Source: JADLHS01 sp036274115 (lineage in GTDB: Bacteria; Verrucomicrobiota; Verrucomicrobiia; Limisphaerales; JADLHS01). From it: a stretch of 64,000 nt of DNA. The notes beneath the pieces were generated by a model. That model worked only from the letters and a program-made list of their open reading frames with translations. It did no database searches and was not told the origin of the DNA. Below are positions 17,850 to 26,509 of the stretch, in pieces. Within the stretch, counting starts at the first letter, position 1, and each line of letters starts with the position of its first letter. Both the position numbers and the translations under genes were made by a program. Location: the NCBI GenBank assembly GCA_036274115.1, contig DASUGI010000208.1:1-64000 (forward strand), in the 5' to 3' direction.

Positions 17850-18611
17850 ATGTGGGCCGTGGAAACCATCCTTTTCGCCCAAATCGGCGACTCCAGTTCG
17901 AACCTTTTTTGGAATGCCGTTGGCTCAGCAGTCGGTGGCTTTCTCGGGGTCATCGTTTTTTTCATAGTACGACGCTGTTATCACCACAAGATGACGACTC
18001 CCGAGTTGGTGCGAACATATCTTTGCGCAAGCAAGGTCAATACAGGGCAAGAAAAGGAATCAAGAGGGGAACTCCAACACCATTCCGGTCGGGCGATAAC
18101 TGACTCTCGAGAATACGAAAAGCTCAATGCTGGTAGAGCTATATGGCAATGGTCGCGAGACAAAAGCGGCGACAAGAAAGGGAACAGTGTGTTTTATGGG
18201 CCATATTCGACCGATATGATACCGCCCGGTCTCTACTCCATTACATTTCGTATTTTGGGCAAAGGTTTTCCGAAGGAGGAGGACTTGAGAAAGGATGTCA
18301 ACATTCTGGAGATTGATGCGGTCTGCGGACTACCTCATATAGTGACCACTAATCAAGGAATCGGAATTCTCGAAACTCAACCCAAGATGGCCAGACGTTT
18401 TATCCGAGTTAGCGAGTTGGCTAAGGAAGGATGGCAGGATTACGAGTTGAGAGTATGGTCGGATGGAAGAGGCGTGTGGGAGTACCGAGCGTTCGCGTTT
18501 GACGGTGCCGGTGGAGAAGACAATCTCAAGGATTTTGGATCAAATGCTGAAATCTATTTTGAGAGCGTTACTATCTATCGACTTCCTCCGCGTCAATTGA
18601 TACCCGACTAA
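17850..18611 (+). CDS. Membrane-anchored protein with jelly-roll-like domain, unknown
   Basis: 253 residues from ATG 17850; a TTG one codon earlier is less likely. One membrane helix lies at about residues 18-41 (LFWNAVGSAVGGFLGVIVFFIV), followed by RR, suggesting N-out/C-in or a short N-terminal anchor. The rest is soluble. From about residue 110 it shows a beta-sandwich pattern reminiscent of carbohydrate-binding jelly rolls: FYGPYSTDMIPPGLYSITF, then WQDYELRVW and EIYFESVTIYR. The DNA is clearly AT-richer than the flanks. The stop is 25 bases before the DUF6602 gene, in the same direction, so they probably form a two-gene unit. Function unknown; a sensor or anchor role is only a guess. Confidence 0.65.
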   Translation: MWAVETILFAQIGDSSSNLFWNAVGSAVGGFLGVIVFFIVRRCYHHKMTTPELVRTYLCASKVNTGQEKESRGELQHHSGRAITDSREYEKLNAGRAIWQWSRDKSGDKKGNSVFYGPYSTDMIPPGLYSITFRILGKGFPKEEDLRKDVNILEIDAVCGLPHIVTTNQGIGILETQPKMARRFIRVSELAKEGWQDYELRVWSDGRGVWEYRAFAFDGAGGEDNLKDFGSNAEIYFESVTIYRLPPRQLIPD

Positions 18612-18636
18612 CAAGTTAGCGCAAAAGGTGGTATGC

Positions 18637-19383
18637 ATGGCGAGCACCGATTACTTCAAATCGATTACTGCTGAAATCTCGTCGCTGAAAAACCGTGTTC
18701 GTCATCTAATTAATAATGCCCATTGGCCAACAGACGGTGAGTGGAAGGAAAGCGTGGTCAGAACAATTTTGCGAAGACACCTCCCCAAGCAGTACGGCGT
18801 GGGACGCGGTTTCATTCTCGCCGACACGGATACTTCTCGCCAGGTTGACGTTCTGATTTACGACACCGGCAAGCCGATTCTTCACCAGGATGGAGAGTTG
18901 GTCATCGTCACGAGCGATGCTGTTCGCGGAATTATTGAAGTAAAAACCAAAATCACTAACGCCGTAATTGCCGAGACACTCCAAAAGGTTGCGGACAACG
19001 TGGAATTTGTAAACCGACGTCACGGATACGGCAGTTGTTTCCATGGGCTTTTCAGTTACGAATGGGAGGGACGGGACATCGGCACGGTTCTAACCCAAAT
19101 CCGAGATGTTGCACAAGGTTCTGAAAGTCGCCGAATAAACTGCGTCAGTCTGGGCCGCTCGCACTTCATTCGCTTTTGGGAAAGGCCACCAGGGCCTCCA
19201 CCAAAAACAAACAACGTCTGGCGTGCATATCAACTGGACGAAATGTCTCCGGCGTATTTTCTGCATAACGTTTTTGAGCACCTGTGTTCTGAATCAGTGC
19301 TCGCAAATAGTTCGCTTTGGTTTCCCTCCGAAGGGAAAGAAAGATCTCAAATTGGCGAGATCCAATTCATCCAGAGACACTAG
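18637..19383 (+). CDS. DUF6602 family protein, PD-(D/E)XK nuclease-like
   Basis: 248 residues from ATG 18637, with AAAGGTGG 6-7 bases upstream. Residues about 33-105 carry the arrangement typical of this family and of PD-(D/E)XK nucleases: a Glu-containing helix (GEWKESVVRTILRRHLP), 'YGVGRGFIL', then VDVLIYD (Asp 71) and GIIEVKT (Glu 101, Lys 103). The rest is an alpha/beta region with WEGRDIGTVL and YFLHNVFEHL. Known: DUF6602 has no proven function that I can recall, and is often met in accessory DNA. Inference: a nuclease-like effector or regulator in this defence island, paired with the membrane protein upstream. Confidence 0.75.
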   Translation: MASTDYFKSITAEISSLKNRVRHLINNAHWPTDGEWKESVVRTILRRHLPKQYGVGRGFILADTDTSRQVDVLIYDTGKPILHQDGELVIVTSDAVRGIIEVKTKITNAVIAETLQKVADNVEFVNRRHGYGSCFHGLFSYEWEGRDIGTVLTQIRDVAQGSESRRINCVSLGRSHFIRFWERPPGPPPKTNNVWRAYQLDEMSPAYFLHNVFEHLCSESVLANSSLWFPSEGKERSQIGEIQFIQRH

Positions 19384-19484
19384 GTCTGGTCGTTAGGAAT
19401 TTCGACGGAGTGCATCGCCGGAACTGACGCTGCATTATCAGCGTTCGGGTTGAATTCTACGATTCAACATGATCAAATCTGGAC

Positions 19485-19726
19485 GTGAATCTTTCCATGA
19501 CCGGCGAATTTGCTGCCGTTTACAAAAGCAATTCGCAGCGGGCGCGCGTGGTCACGGAAACCTGGGGCGAGCACAACCTTTATGGACTCACTCGCTCCCG
19601 TTCGTCCGCCCTGCGGCCTTTGCCTTCGGCAAATTCCTTTCGCCGTTTCCCGAACGGCTCAAGTGTCCAAACTGTTCTTCACCCAAGCTCGACCGGCAAG
19701 CGCGGGTTTGCGGGCGAGTGCGCTGA
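19485..19726 (+). pseudogene. DpnI-like restriction endonuclease, N-terminal remnant with insertion
   Basis: From GTG 19485 (or ATG 19497) the frame gives EFAAVYKSNSQRARVVTETWG...NLY, which matches the N-terminus of DpnI (YKSNSQKARILTEDW) almost residue for residue. In DpnI the next residues are CPNC. Here CPNCSSPKLDR appears, but in another frame from 19664. About 80 foreign bases (19584-19663) with hairpin-forming stretches (TGCC-TTC-GGCA; GCCGTT-TCCCG-AACGGC) separate the two parts. The frame then dies at 19726, and no catalytic core follows. Known: DpnI cuts GATC only when the A is methylated. The intact ancestor would have been a methyl-directed defence enzyme; the remnant cannot be active. 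Confidence 0.75.
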
Positions 19727-19742
19727 GAAGCGCATACGGAAT

Positions 19743-19818
19743 GGTAAACCATGGTAAACCGGATTGGGTTGACCTTGCGGCTGGACGGTAAACCACGATA
19801 AACTGAAACCCGTTTACC
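19743..19818. promoter_or_regulatory. Cluster of GGTAAACC repeats, possible operator
   Basis: The word GGTAAACC occurs at 19743-19750, 19753-19760 and 19787-19794. GATAAAC lies at 19797-19803, and the inverted form GTTTACC at 19812-19818. The cluster lies 13 bases before the start of the ATPase remnant at 19831, a position suited to a repressor binding site. The regulator is unknown. Confidence 0.5.
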
Positions 19819-19830
19819 ATCCGGGACAAC

Positions 19831-20024
19831 ATGGAACTGACACAGAATCTTTGGGAACGCTACGGGTTCACTGGCAATCCTTACGACACCAAAGCGCTTT
19901 CGTTGAGCAAAGCGGCTCCGCTCTCTGTGCAGGAAGCCTTGTGGAGCGGACCGCACCCGCGCCCGCACGACTGTTGACAAATTTTCTCCGCAGCCCCGGT
20001 GCGGCCCGCCCCAGCTGCAACTAA
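19831..20024 (+). pseudogene. AAA-type ATPase, N-terminal remnant with frameshift
   Basis: ATG 19831 gives NLWERYGFTGNPYDTKALSL, a pattern I associate with the N-terminus of AAA-type ATP-binding proteins from mobile and defence loci ('YGF..NPYDT.AL'). This frame ends at 19977. In the +2-shifted frame the sequence continues with LVERTAPAPARLLTNFLRSPGAAR, which resembles the next conserved part of such proteins, up to a stop at 20022-20024. No Walker A motif follows. It therefore appears to be a decayed 5' fragment. The family match rests on recollection of sequence patterns and needs a translated search. Confidence 0.5.
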
Positions 20025-20113
20025 CGCCGCCTGTGATGAGTGCTGAGTGAACAATCTCTAACGGATTTCTTGATGACTCGGTTAATCAGTCTCGGTATAA
20101 CTGACATCGATAA

Positions 20114-21178
20114 ATGCGAAACGGCTCCACCCATAAGAACGGTCACGAAGCAAATGGGCGTTTGACGAGATACTCACGTATCCGCCGTCAGGCTGACGAA
20201 CTCCGCGAGAGCGTCGTCGATGCCGTTACTAGCGCAATTCAAAATCTACCTCCCGCAGATAACGCTCCTGGCGCAGTTGACAAAATGCTTCGGGCAAATG
20301 CGATCTTGCGAAATGTGCCATGGCCACCTCCCTTTGACGAAACGTGTCATCGAGTTCATGAAGGCGACGCGCGTAACCTTTCCTTTATTCCCTCTGAAAG
20401 TATCCATTTGGTTGTCACGTCGCCGCCATACTGGACATTGAAGGAGTATGAACCCCATAAGAGCCAACTCGGTGCGATTGCCGACTACGAATTATTCCTG
20501 ACCGAGTTAGACAAAGTTTGGCGGGAATGTTCGCGTGTTCTAGCGCCCGGTGGACGAATTTGCTGCGTTGTTGGTGACATCTGTGTGGCGCGTAAACGGG
20601 GCGGACGTCACTACATAGTCCCTCTCCATGCGGACATCCAAGTAAGAACTCGGCAATGGGGGCTTGATTGTTTAACACCAATTCTGTGGCAGAAAATTGC
20701 CAACGGCGTTACTGAAGCGGAAGGGAACGGCGCTGGTTTCTACGGGAAGCCGTATCAGCCTGGGGCTATCGTAAAAAACGACGTCGAATATATTCTTTTC
20801 CTGCGCAAGGGGGGAGAATATCGCTCGCCTTCACCTATTCAGCGTGCGCTTTCCATGTTGACCAAAGACGAGATGCAGAAATGGATGCGGTCGTCTTGGA
20901 CAGACATCAAGGGAGAGTCCACTCGCAAGGGTCACCCGGCGCCTTACCCAACTGCGTTGGCGGAGCGATTGATCAAAATGTTTTCGTTCGCCGGTGATAC
21001 CATCTTAGATCCGTTCGCCGGGACGGGTACGACAGCTGTCGCCGCGCTTAATACAGGGCGTAGCAGCATCAGTGTTGAGATCGAACCGAAATACTTGGCG
21101 ATAGCCCGCGATCGCCTGCGCAATGCAAATGGACTTCCTATCGCTGGCGCTATCCGTACGCGGGTCATTCTCGAATAA
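20114..21178 (+). CDS. DNA methyltransferase, N4-cytosine/N6-adenine beta-class type (type II modification)
   Basis: 354 residues from ATG 20114. The catalytic motif IV, TSPPYW (residues about 102-107), comes first. The SAM-binding motif I, DPFAGTGTT (about 299-307), lies near the C-terminus, so this is a beta-class amino-methyltransferase. The TSPPY form is typical of N4-methylcytosine enzymes such as PvuII methylase. A target-recognition region lies between (about 125-290). It transfers a methyl group from S-adenosylmethionine to DNA and protects it from the partner nuclease. It is followed, with a one-base TAATG overlap, by the gene for that putative nuclease. Recognition sequence unknown. 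The island is AT-richer than the core genome, suggesting transfer. Confidence 0.9.
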   Translation: MRNGSTHKNGHEANGRLTRYSRIRRQADELRESVVDAVTSAIQNLPPADNAPGAVDKMLRANAILRNVPWPPPFDETCHRVHEGDARNLSFIPSESIHLVVTSPPYWTLKEYEPHKSQLGAIADYELFLTELDKVWRECSRVLAPGGRICCVVGDICVARKRGGRHYIVPLHADIQVRTRQWGLDCLTPILWQKIANGVTEAEGNGAGFYGKPYQPGAIVKNDVEYILFLRKGGEYRSPSPIQRALSMLTKDEMQKWMRSSWTDIKGESTRKGHPAPYPTALAERLIKMFSFAGDTILDPFAGTGTTAVAALNTGRSSISVEIEPKYLAIARDRLRNANGLPIAGAIRTRVILE

Positions 21179-21900
21179 TGGCAACTCAAACCGACTTCCA
21201 TCTGCTTCGGACATTCCGAAGTCTATTCGAAGGCACGCTGTATAAGCATCGAGATTCTAGCCTCGGGGATCTCGTCGCTAGCCAACTTTACGAAGATCTC
21301 GTTGCGTTGAAAAAATCAGCGAAACTCGTGCAGCATGTTCAAGCACACGAGCGCGTCGTGAATCTTGGGAATAGAACCATCGGGCGACCCAGTCGCCGAG
21401 GCGACGGTACGTTTGGGGAAATAATACCAACCGCCGTAGCCATTACTGAAGCCGGCTTGCTAGTCGCACGCGGGGAAGTGGCGAATATCGAAATCGGTGC
21501 CGAAACAAAGATATTGGCCAAAGCCATGATTAAGCAAATCGACCGCGTTATCGGTGACCTGATCCGGCAAGTTGAGGAATTCAAGAAAACTGGTGGAACT
21601 CCGATCTGTGTCGGCATAGTCGGTATCAACTGTGCCGAAACCTACACGTCTTACGAAGGCGAACGGGAATGGCCGACAGATGGCAAGAAACACAAACATC
21701 CGATCCAAGAGGCGGCTGAAGCCGAGCGTAGATTAACAAGTCGAGCGGCTTCGAGTTTTGATGAGTTCCAAATCCTCCGTTTTCGAGCTACCAACGTCTC
21801 GCCGTTCCCTTTTGAATGGGTAGATTTTGAACAAACCGCTAAGGAGTACGGCGCATTACTTATTCGTGTGTCACGGGAATATGATCGTCGCTTTTCCTAA
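21178..21900 (+). CDS. Putative type II restriction endonuclease, unassigned family
   Basis: 240 residues, starting inside the methylase stop (TAATG). The most nuclease-like stretch is VANIEIGAETKILAKAM (residues about 101-117), which fits the E-x-K half of a PD-(D/E)XK site, with GRPSRRGDGTFGE (about 69-81) as a possible preceding acidic element. A long helix (IDRVIGDLIRQVEEF), a hydrophobic strand CVGIVGIN (144-151) and a C-terminal alpha/beta part follow. No named restriction-enzyme family is recognised. Its assignment rests on the tight coupling to an N4C-type methylase, its size and the motif above. Inferred role: cleavage of unmodified foreign DNA at the site protected by the upstream enzyme. 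Confidence 0.75.
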   Translation: MATQTDFHLLRTFRSLFEGTLYKHRDSSLGDLVASQLYEDLVALKKSAKLVQHVQAHERVVNLGNRTIGRPSRRGDGTFGEIIPTAVAITEAGLLVARGEVANIEIGAETKILAKAMIKQIDRVIGDLIRQVEEFKKTGGTPICVGIVGINCAETYTSYEGEREWPTDGKKHKHPIQEAAEAERRLTSRAASSFDEFQILRFRATNVSPFPFEWVDFEQTAKEYGALLIRVSREYDRRFS

Positions 21901-22087
21901 GCGTCGTTAGCTTCGCGAACTGGCTCGTCAGTAGCCTCGCCCCACCGGGTGTTGCGCTCCGCGGGGTTTCTGCTACAACCGTGCTTGGCCCTCTGAACTT
22001 GGGCGATCTGCCGCTCTGGTGATCGCGATCTGAATTTGAGCACCGGCCGCTTAAACGCGGTCAGACAACCACCAACAGGATGATCCT

Positions 22088-25000
22088 ATGAAGAACAAAT
22101 CATGTTTCCATTTCTCCGTCGCCTGGCAGCGGGTGGCCGTTTGCCTGAGCGTCGGGCTCGCGGTGTTGGCGACGAATTGCGGCGCGGCCGATGCCGGCAA
22201 GTTCGACGGCGCGCGCTGGTCGCTGCTGGACGCCGACAAGGTGATCGCCGCGGCGAAGGAAATTACCACGGCCAAATATCCGGACTCTGACCAGGCGACC
22301 GTGGACAAGAAGATGGTTCGCGTCTATCGCCCGGACGGCTCGGGTGAGTCGCAGGATGAGACGTTCACCAAAGTGCTGACGGAAAAAGGCAAGCGCGCCA
22401 ATCGCGATATGACGCTGTTCTTCATGCTGCCGTATTTCACGGTCGAAGTCCCGAAGCTGGAGATCATCAAGCCCGGCGGCGAACGCGTGGCGGTGGACGT
22501 GGCGGCGAATTCCAAGGAGATGATTGATGACAGCCAGATGGGCATGAACATCTACGATCCGAACATGAAGTTGCTCAAGGTGAACATTCCGCAATTGGAG
22601 GTGGGCGACGTCGTCCATTCGCTGGTGCGCACGGTCATTCACCGCGCCATCATCGAGGGGCAATTCTCCGACTCGAACCTCTTCGAGGATTCGGGCGTCA
22701 TCCGGCATATGACTTATGAGGTTTACGAGCCGGGCGAAAAACCGCTCAAGAATATCGTCCTGCGGGATGAAGTGCCGGGCACGGTGAAACGTTCCAGCGA
22801 AAAACTGGCGGGCAACGTGACGCTGCATCGTTGGGAAGTGACGGACGTGCCGCGCATGTTTGAAGAAGCGTCCATGCCGCCCGGGATGGAAGTGTTGCAA
22901 CGTCTGCTGGTCAGCACGTCGCCGGATTGGGAATATGTTTCGAAGTGGTATTACAACATCTGCCGCCCGCATCTCGACGCCACCACGCCCGAGATGAAAG
23001 CCACGGTGGCGGAGTTGACCAAGGACGCCAAGACGGATCTGGATCGCGTGAAAGCGGTGTTTTACCACGTCGCGCAGAAGATCCGTTACATGGGCATCAC
23101 GCCGGAAAAGGATCGGCCCGGGTTCGAGCCGCACGACGTGAACTTGACGTTCGACAACAAATACGGCGTCTGCCGCGACAAAGCCGCGCTGCTGGTTTCG
23201 CTGCTCGAAGCGGCCGGGTTCAAGACTTATCCGGTGTTGATCAACGTGGGCACGAAGCTCGACATGGACGTGCCCTCACCTGATTTCAATCACGCCATCG
23301 TTGCCGTGGAACTCAAGCCGCGCGAATACACGTTGATGGATCCCACGGACGAAAACACCAAAGAGTTGCTCCCCTCTTCCGAGTGCGATCAGACTTATCT
23401 GGTTTGCCGGCCGGATGGCGAGACGTTGAAACTCAGCCCGATCATTTCGGCGGACGAAAACATGTTGCGCGTGAAAACCGTCGCGACGCTGAACGCCGCG
23501 GGCACGCTGGAGGCCAAATCGGAAATCTCCTTTGACGGCATCAATGACAACGCTTACCGCACCGCGTTTGCGCGGATGAAGCCCGACGACAAACGCCGCT
23601 TCTTCGAGCGCGCGTGCAAGCGCACCATGCCCGGGGCGCGGATCGAGTCGGTGAAAATCACACCGGAGGACGCGATGGATGTCTCGCAGCCGTTGCGCGT
23701 GAGCCTCGAGTTGTCGGCGCCGGGGATGACCGCCGCGGGCAACGGCAAAGCCGTCGTGCGGTTGCCGTGGATTGGCAAAGGCATGGGCATCGTGAATTAC
23801 GTTTTGCAGGGCACGGGCCTGGAGAAGCGCAAATATCCGCTGCGCACCAGCCTCGCTTGCGGCGTGCGCGAAGACGTTTCCATCCAACTTGGCGCGGGTT
23901 ACACCGGCCAGATTTCGATGCCGAATTACGCGCCGATTCAGGACCAGTCGCTCAAGTACGAGCGTCGCGTCGCGCTGGCGGGCAACAAGCTCGAATGTTC
24001 CAGCGAATTCAAATTGCAGACCGTCCAGTTCAGCCCGAGCCAGTACGCCGAATTGAAACGCACGCTCAAAGTGCTCGATGAAGATGAGCGCAAGGAGCCG
24101 GTGCTCGCGCTCGCGAGTGATGCCGTGACGAAAGCGGACGAGACGCCCGCCCCGGCGACGAAGACCACTGTGGAATCCAATTCGCGCATCGTCGCCAGCG
24201 AGAAGAAGCTCACGATTCAGGACACGCGTCACGCCGTGTTGCGCGGCAAATACGTCAAGGAAGTGCTCACTTACGCCGGCAAGAAGAACGAGGGCGAATT
24301 CAAGCTGGGCTACAACCCCGCCGTCGAAGACGTCAAGCTGGTGAAGGCCGTGGTTACGTCCAAGACCGGCACGCGGCAGGAAATTACCGAGAAGGAAATC
24401 AACGTGATGGACGCCGGTTGGAACGCCAGCGCCAAGCGTTACACCGGCGGCAAGGTTCTGGTCGCGAGCCTGCCCGGCGTGGACGTCGGCTCGACCATCG
24501 AGGTGGAATACGAGATCACGACGAAGAACAAACCGTATATCGCCGGATTCGAGGCGTTCCAGCTTTTCGATGACTTGGAGAAAAAGGAATTTCAACTCAC
24601 TGCACCGGCGAACGTGAAAGTGCAGACGGTCAATACCGGTCCCAACGGCATTGTCACCAGTTCGACCCGGGACGTGAGCGGGAGTCACGTCTATCAATGG
24701 CAGTCGCAAAAAGTCCCCGCGTTGCCCGCCGAAGGTCAGTTGCCGCCCGAGTGGACTTATCTCGCGGGCGTGGATTATTTCGCCGGTGATATGAAGGCTT
24801 ATCTCACGGAGTTGAACACCACTCTCATGGATCGCGCGAAGCAGAGCGCCAAAGCCGGTGAAACGGCGAAGAAGCTGGTCGCCGAGGCCAAAGGCAAAAA
24901 GGCGGGCGTGAAAGCCATCCGCGATTTCGTGGCCAAAAACATCCGGCACGGCGGACCGAGCTTCACCGAATTGCCGCTCAGTGAATTGTCGGCGGCCGAC

Positions 25001-25969
25001 ACCACACTCAAGGACGGCTACGGTCATACCGCGGATCGCGCCATTCTTCTGCACGCGATGTTAACCGCCGCGGGTTATGCTCCGGAATTCGTGCTCGCGT
25101 CGGGTCTTCCGCCCGTGGCCGGGATCACGAACGTCGCGCTTGCGTTTCCGTTGCCACAAAGCTTTTCCCTGCCGCTCGTGCGCGTCAACGTGGAGGGTGT
25201 GATGTGTTACCTCAACGACACCGATCAATACGCCGAGTTGGGTACGACGGCCAGCGACGGGCGCATGGCCATCGCGCTCGCCAACCAGAGCTTTGACGTG
25301 GTGCGCGCCGCACCGGAGTTTCGCGATAAAACGGAGACGGATTACAGCCTGTCGATTTCGGACACGGGCAAGACGCGCGTAAGCATTACGCGCCGCTACT
25401 TCGGCAATGCATTCAACGGCAAGAATCGTTACTTCGCCGAACTGCCGCCGGAGGAACGCCGCCGTTATTTCCAGGAGTTGGTTTCGAACGTGTCGCAAGG
25501 CGCGCAACCCATTGGCGACCTGACCACAAAGTTTGATAGTTATCCCGGCGAGGAAAAGTTCACTGTGGATGTGGATCGCTACGCGGTGGTGGATGGCCGT
25601 TACGCTTATTTGGACCTGCCTTACACGCCGTCGTTGTTCCCGCTCGGCGCGGACAGCCGCACGCTGCCGCTCTACGTTGCGAACAGCTACCGGCAAACCG
25701 TGACGACGCGCCTTGACTTGCCGAAAGGCTTTCAGCGAGTGGCCATCGCGCCGGACAGCGAGAGCTTCAACGCGCCCGACGGCGCGGGCAAAGTGCGCAT
25801 CACCTCCACCGAACAGGACGGCCAGCGCCTGATCGTGCATGAAGTGGAAACCGCGCCTGCCATCATCCCGGTGGCGAATTATCCGGAACTGCTCAAACTC
25901 GAATCCACGCTCGGTCGCAAAGGCGCGAAGACGGTGCTGTTGGAATCCAGCAGTCCGGTGTTGCCGTAA
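22088..25969 (+). CDS. Exported DUF3857/transglutaminase-like protein with duplicated architecture
   Basis: 1293 residues, preceded by AGGA 8 bases before ATG. The signal peptide includes QRVAVCLSVGLAVLATNCGAA. The first half is a DUF3857 beta domain, then a transglutaminase-like core with its triad: Cys in YGVCRDKA (about 361), His in DFNHAIVAVEL (about 401) and Asp in LMDPTDENT (about 418). The second half repeats the plan from about residue 720 (DTRHAVLRGKYVKEV...). Its core reads YGHTADRAILLHAML at about 978, so the catalytic Cys is replaced by His. The first domain may be an active peptidase or crosslinker and the second a structural copy. Periplasmic or surface location is inferred. Single gene right of the defence island. 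Confidence 0.88.
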   Translation: MKNKSCFHFSVAWQRVAVCLSVGLAVLATNCGAADAGKFDGARWSLLDADKVIAAAKEITTAKYPDSDQATVDKKMVRVYRPDGSGESQDETFTKVLTEKGKRANRDMTLFFMLPYFTVEVPKLEIIKPGGERVAVDVAANSKEMIDDSQMGMNIYDPNMKLLKVNIPQLEVGDVVHSLVRTVIHRAIIEGQFSDSNLFEDSGVIRHMTYEVYEPGEKPLKNIVLRDEVPGTVKRSSEKLAGNVTLHRWEVTDVPRMFEEASMPPGMEVLQRLLVSTSPDWEYVSKWYYNICRPHLDATTPEMKATVAELTKDAKTDLDRVKAVFYHVAQKIRYMGITPEKDRPGFEPHDVNLTFDNKYGVCRDKAALLVSLLEAAGFKTYPVLINVGTKLDMDVPSPDFNHAIVAVELKPREYTLMDPTDENTKELLPSSECDQTYLVCRPDGETLKLSPIISADENMLRVKTVATLNAAGTLEAKSEISFDGINDNAYRTAFARMKPDDKRRFFERACKRTMPGARIESVKITPEDAMDVSQPLRVSLELSAPGMTAAGNGKAVVRLPWIGKGMGIVNYVLQGTGLEKRKYPLRTSLACGVREDVSIQLGAGYTGQISMPNYAPIQDQSLKYERRVALAGNKLECSSEFKLQTVQFSPSQYAELKRTLKVLDEDERKEPVLALASDAVTKADETPAPATKTTVESNSRIVASEKKLTIQDTRHAVLRGKYVKEVLTYAGKKNEGEFKLGYNPAVEDVKLVKAVVTSKTGTRQEITEKEINVMDAGWNASAKRYTGGKVLVASLPGVDVGSTIEVEYEITTKNKPYIAGFEAFQLFDDLEKKEFQLTAPANVKVQTVNTGPNGIVTSSTRDVSGSHVYQWQSQKVPALPAEGQLPPEWTYLAGVDYFAGDMKAYLTELNTTLMDRAKQSAKAGETAKKLVAEAKGKKAGVKAIRDFVAKNIRHGGPSFTELPLSELSAADTTLKDGYGHTADRAILLHAMLTAAGYAPEFVLASGLPPVAGITNVALAFPLPQSFSLPLVRVNVEGVMCYLNDTDQYAELGTTASDGRMAIALANQSFDVVRAAPEFRDKTETDYSLSISDTGKTRVSITRRYFGNAFNGKNRYFAELPPEERRRYFQELVSNVSQGAQPIGDLTTKFDSYPGEEKFTVDVDRYAVVDGRYAYLDLPYTPSLFPLGADSRTLPLYVANSYRQTVTTRLDLPKGFQRVAIAPDSESFNAPDGAGKVRITSTEQDGQRLIVHEVETAPAIIPVANYPELLKLESTLGRKGAKTVLLESSSPVLP

Positions 25970-25979
25970 GGCATGGTAG

Positions 25980-26412
25980 GGACATCGCGCTGCGATGTCC
26001 CCGCCCGTAACCGGGCGGAATTGCGCTGGCTCCACCAGTGCGGACGGCGCAGCGCGCCCGTCCTACTTGAACGCGGCGTCTGGCGTGAACCTCAACGAGG
26101 TTCAAATCATTCAGCCCAGGGTTGGCGCGCAGCGACTACCCTGGGTTTGCGTCCCAATGATGACCAACCCTGAAAGGGTTGAATCCTCGTTCACGCCGTG
26201 GATGCAACCCTTCAGGGTTGATGTCATTTCGTTTCATTACCCAGCGTAGCCCTCCGTTGTCGAGCAACGCTGGGCTGAATGATACAACCGCGTTGCGGTT
26301 GGAGGGCGGTTCATTGTTACTGGATTCACGCGCGCCCAGGTAGCGCGGCCGTCCCGGCTGCGAGTTCGGGCGGCGTCCCGCCGCTCGAAGGAACACGAGG
26401 CGAGACGCCTCG
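25980..26412. repeat. Dispersed palindromes and long inverted repeat between genes
   Basis: The 540-base gap has no supported gene but much structure. A perfect 9-bp hairpin GGACATCGC-GCT-GCGATGTCC lies at 25980-26000. A 19-base inverted repeat, ATCATTCAGCCCAGGGTTG (26106-26124) and CAACGCTGGGCTGAATGAT (26265-26283), has one mismatch. Inside it are two related palindromes, CAACCCTGAAAGGGTTG (26165-26181) and CAACCCTTCAGGGTTG (26205-26220). CGAGGCG-AGA-CGCCTCG is at 26396-26412. These look like small dispersed elements. The first hairpin could end the upstream transcript, though no T-run follows. Confidence 0.7.
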
Positions 26413-26509
26413 TTAACTCGCAGGCGAGGACGCCGGCGTTACATCACGCCCGTGCAGCGTCACCATTTTCTTCTCGAACTCCGCTCGGGCTCAGGCGTTA
26501 ATACTCGAC

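Noticed and set aside
23276..25054. 592-residue minus-strand frame opposite the transglutaminase-like gene
   Set aside because: His/Arg-rich antisense frame in GC-rich coding DNA; the sense gene is clear.
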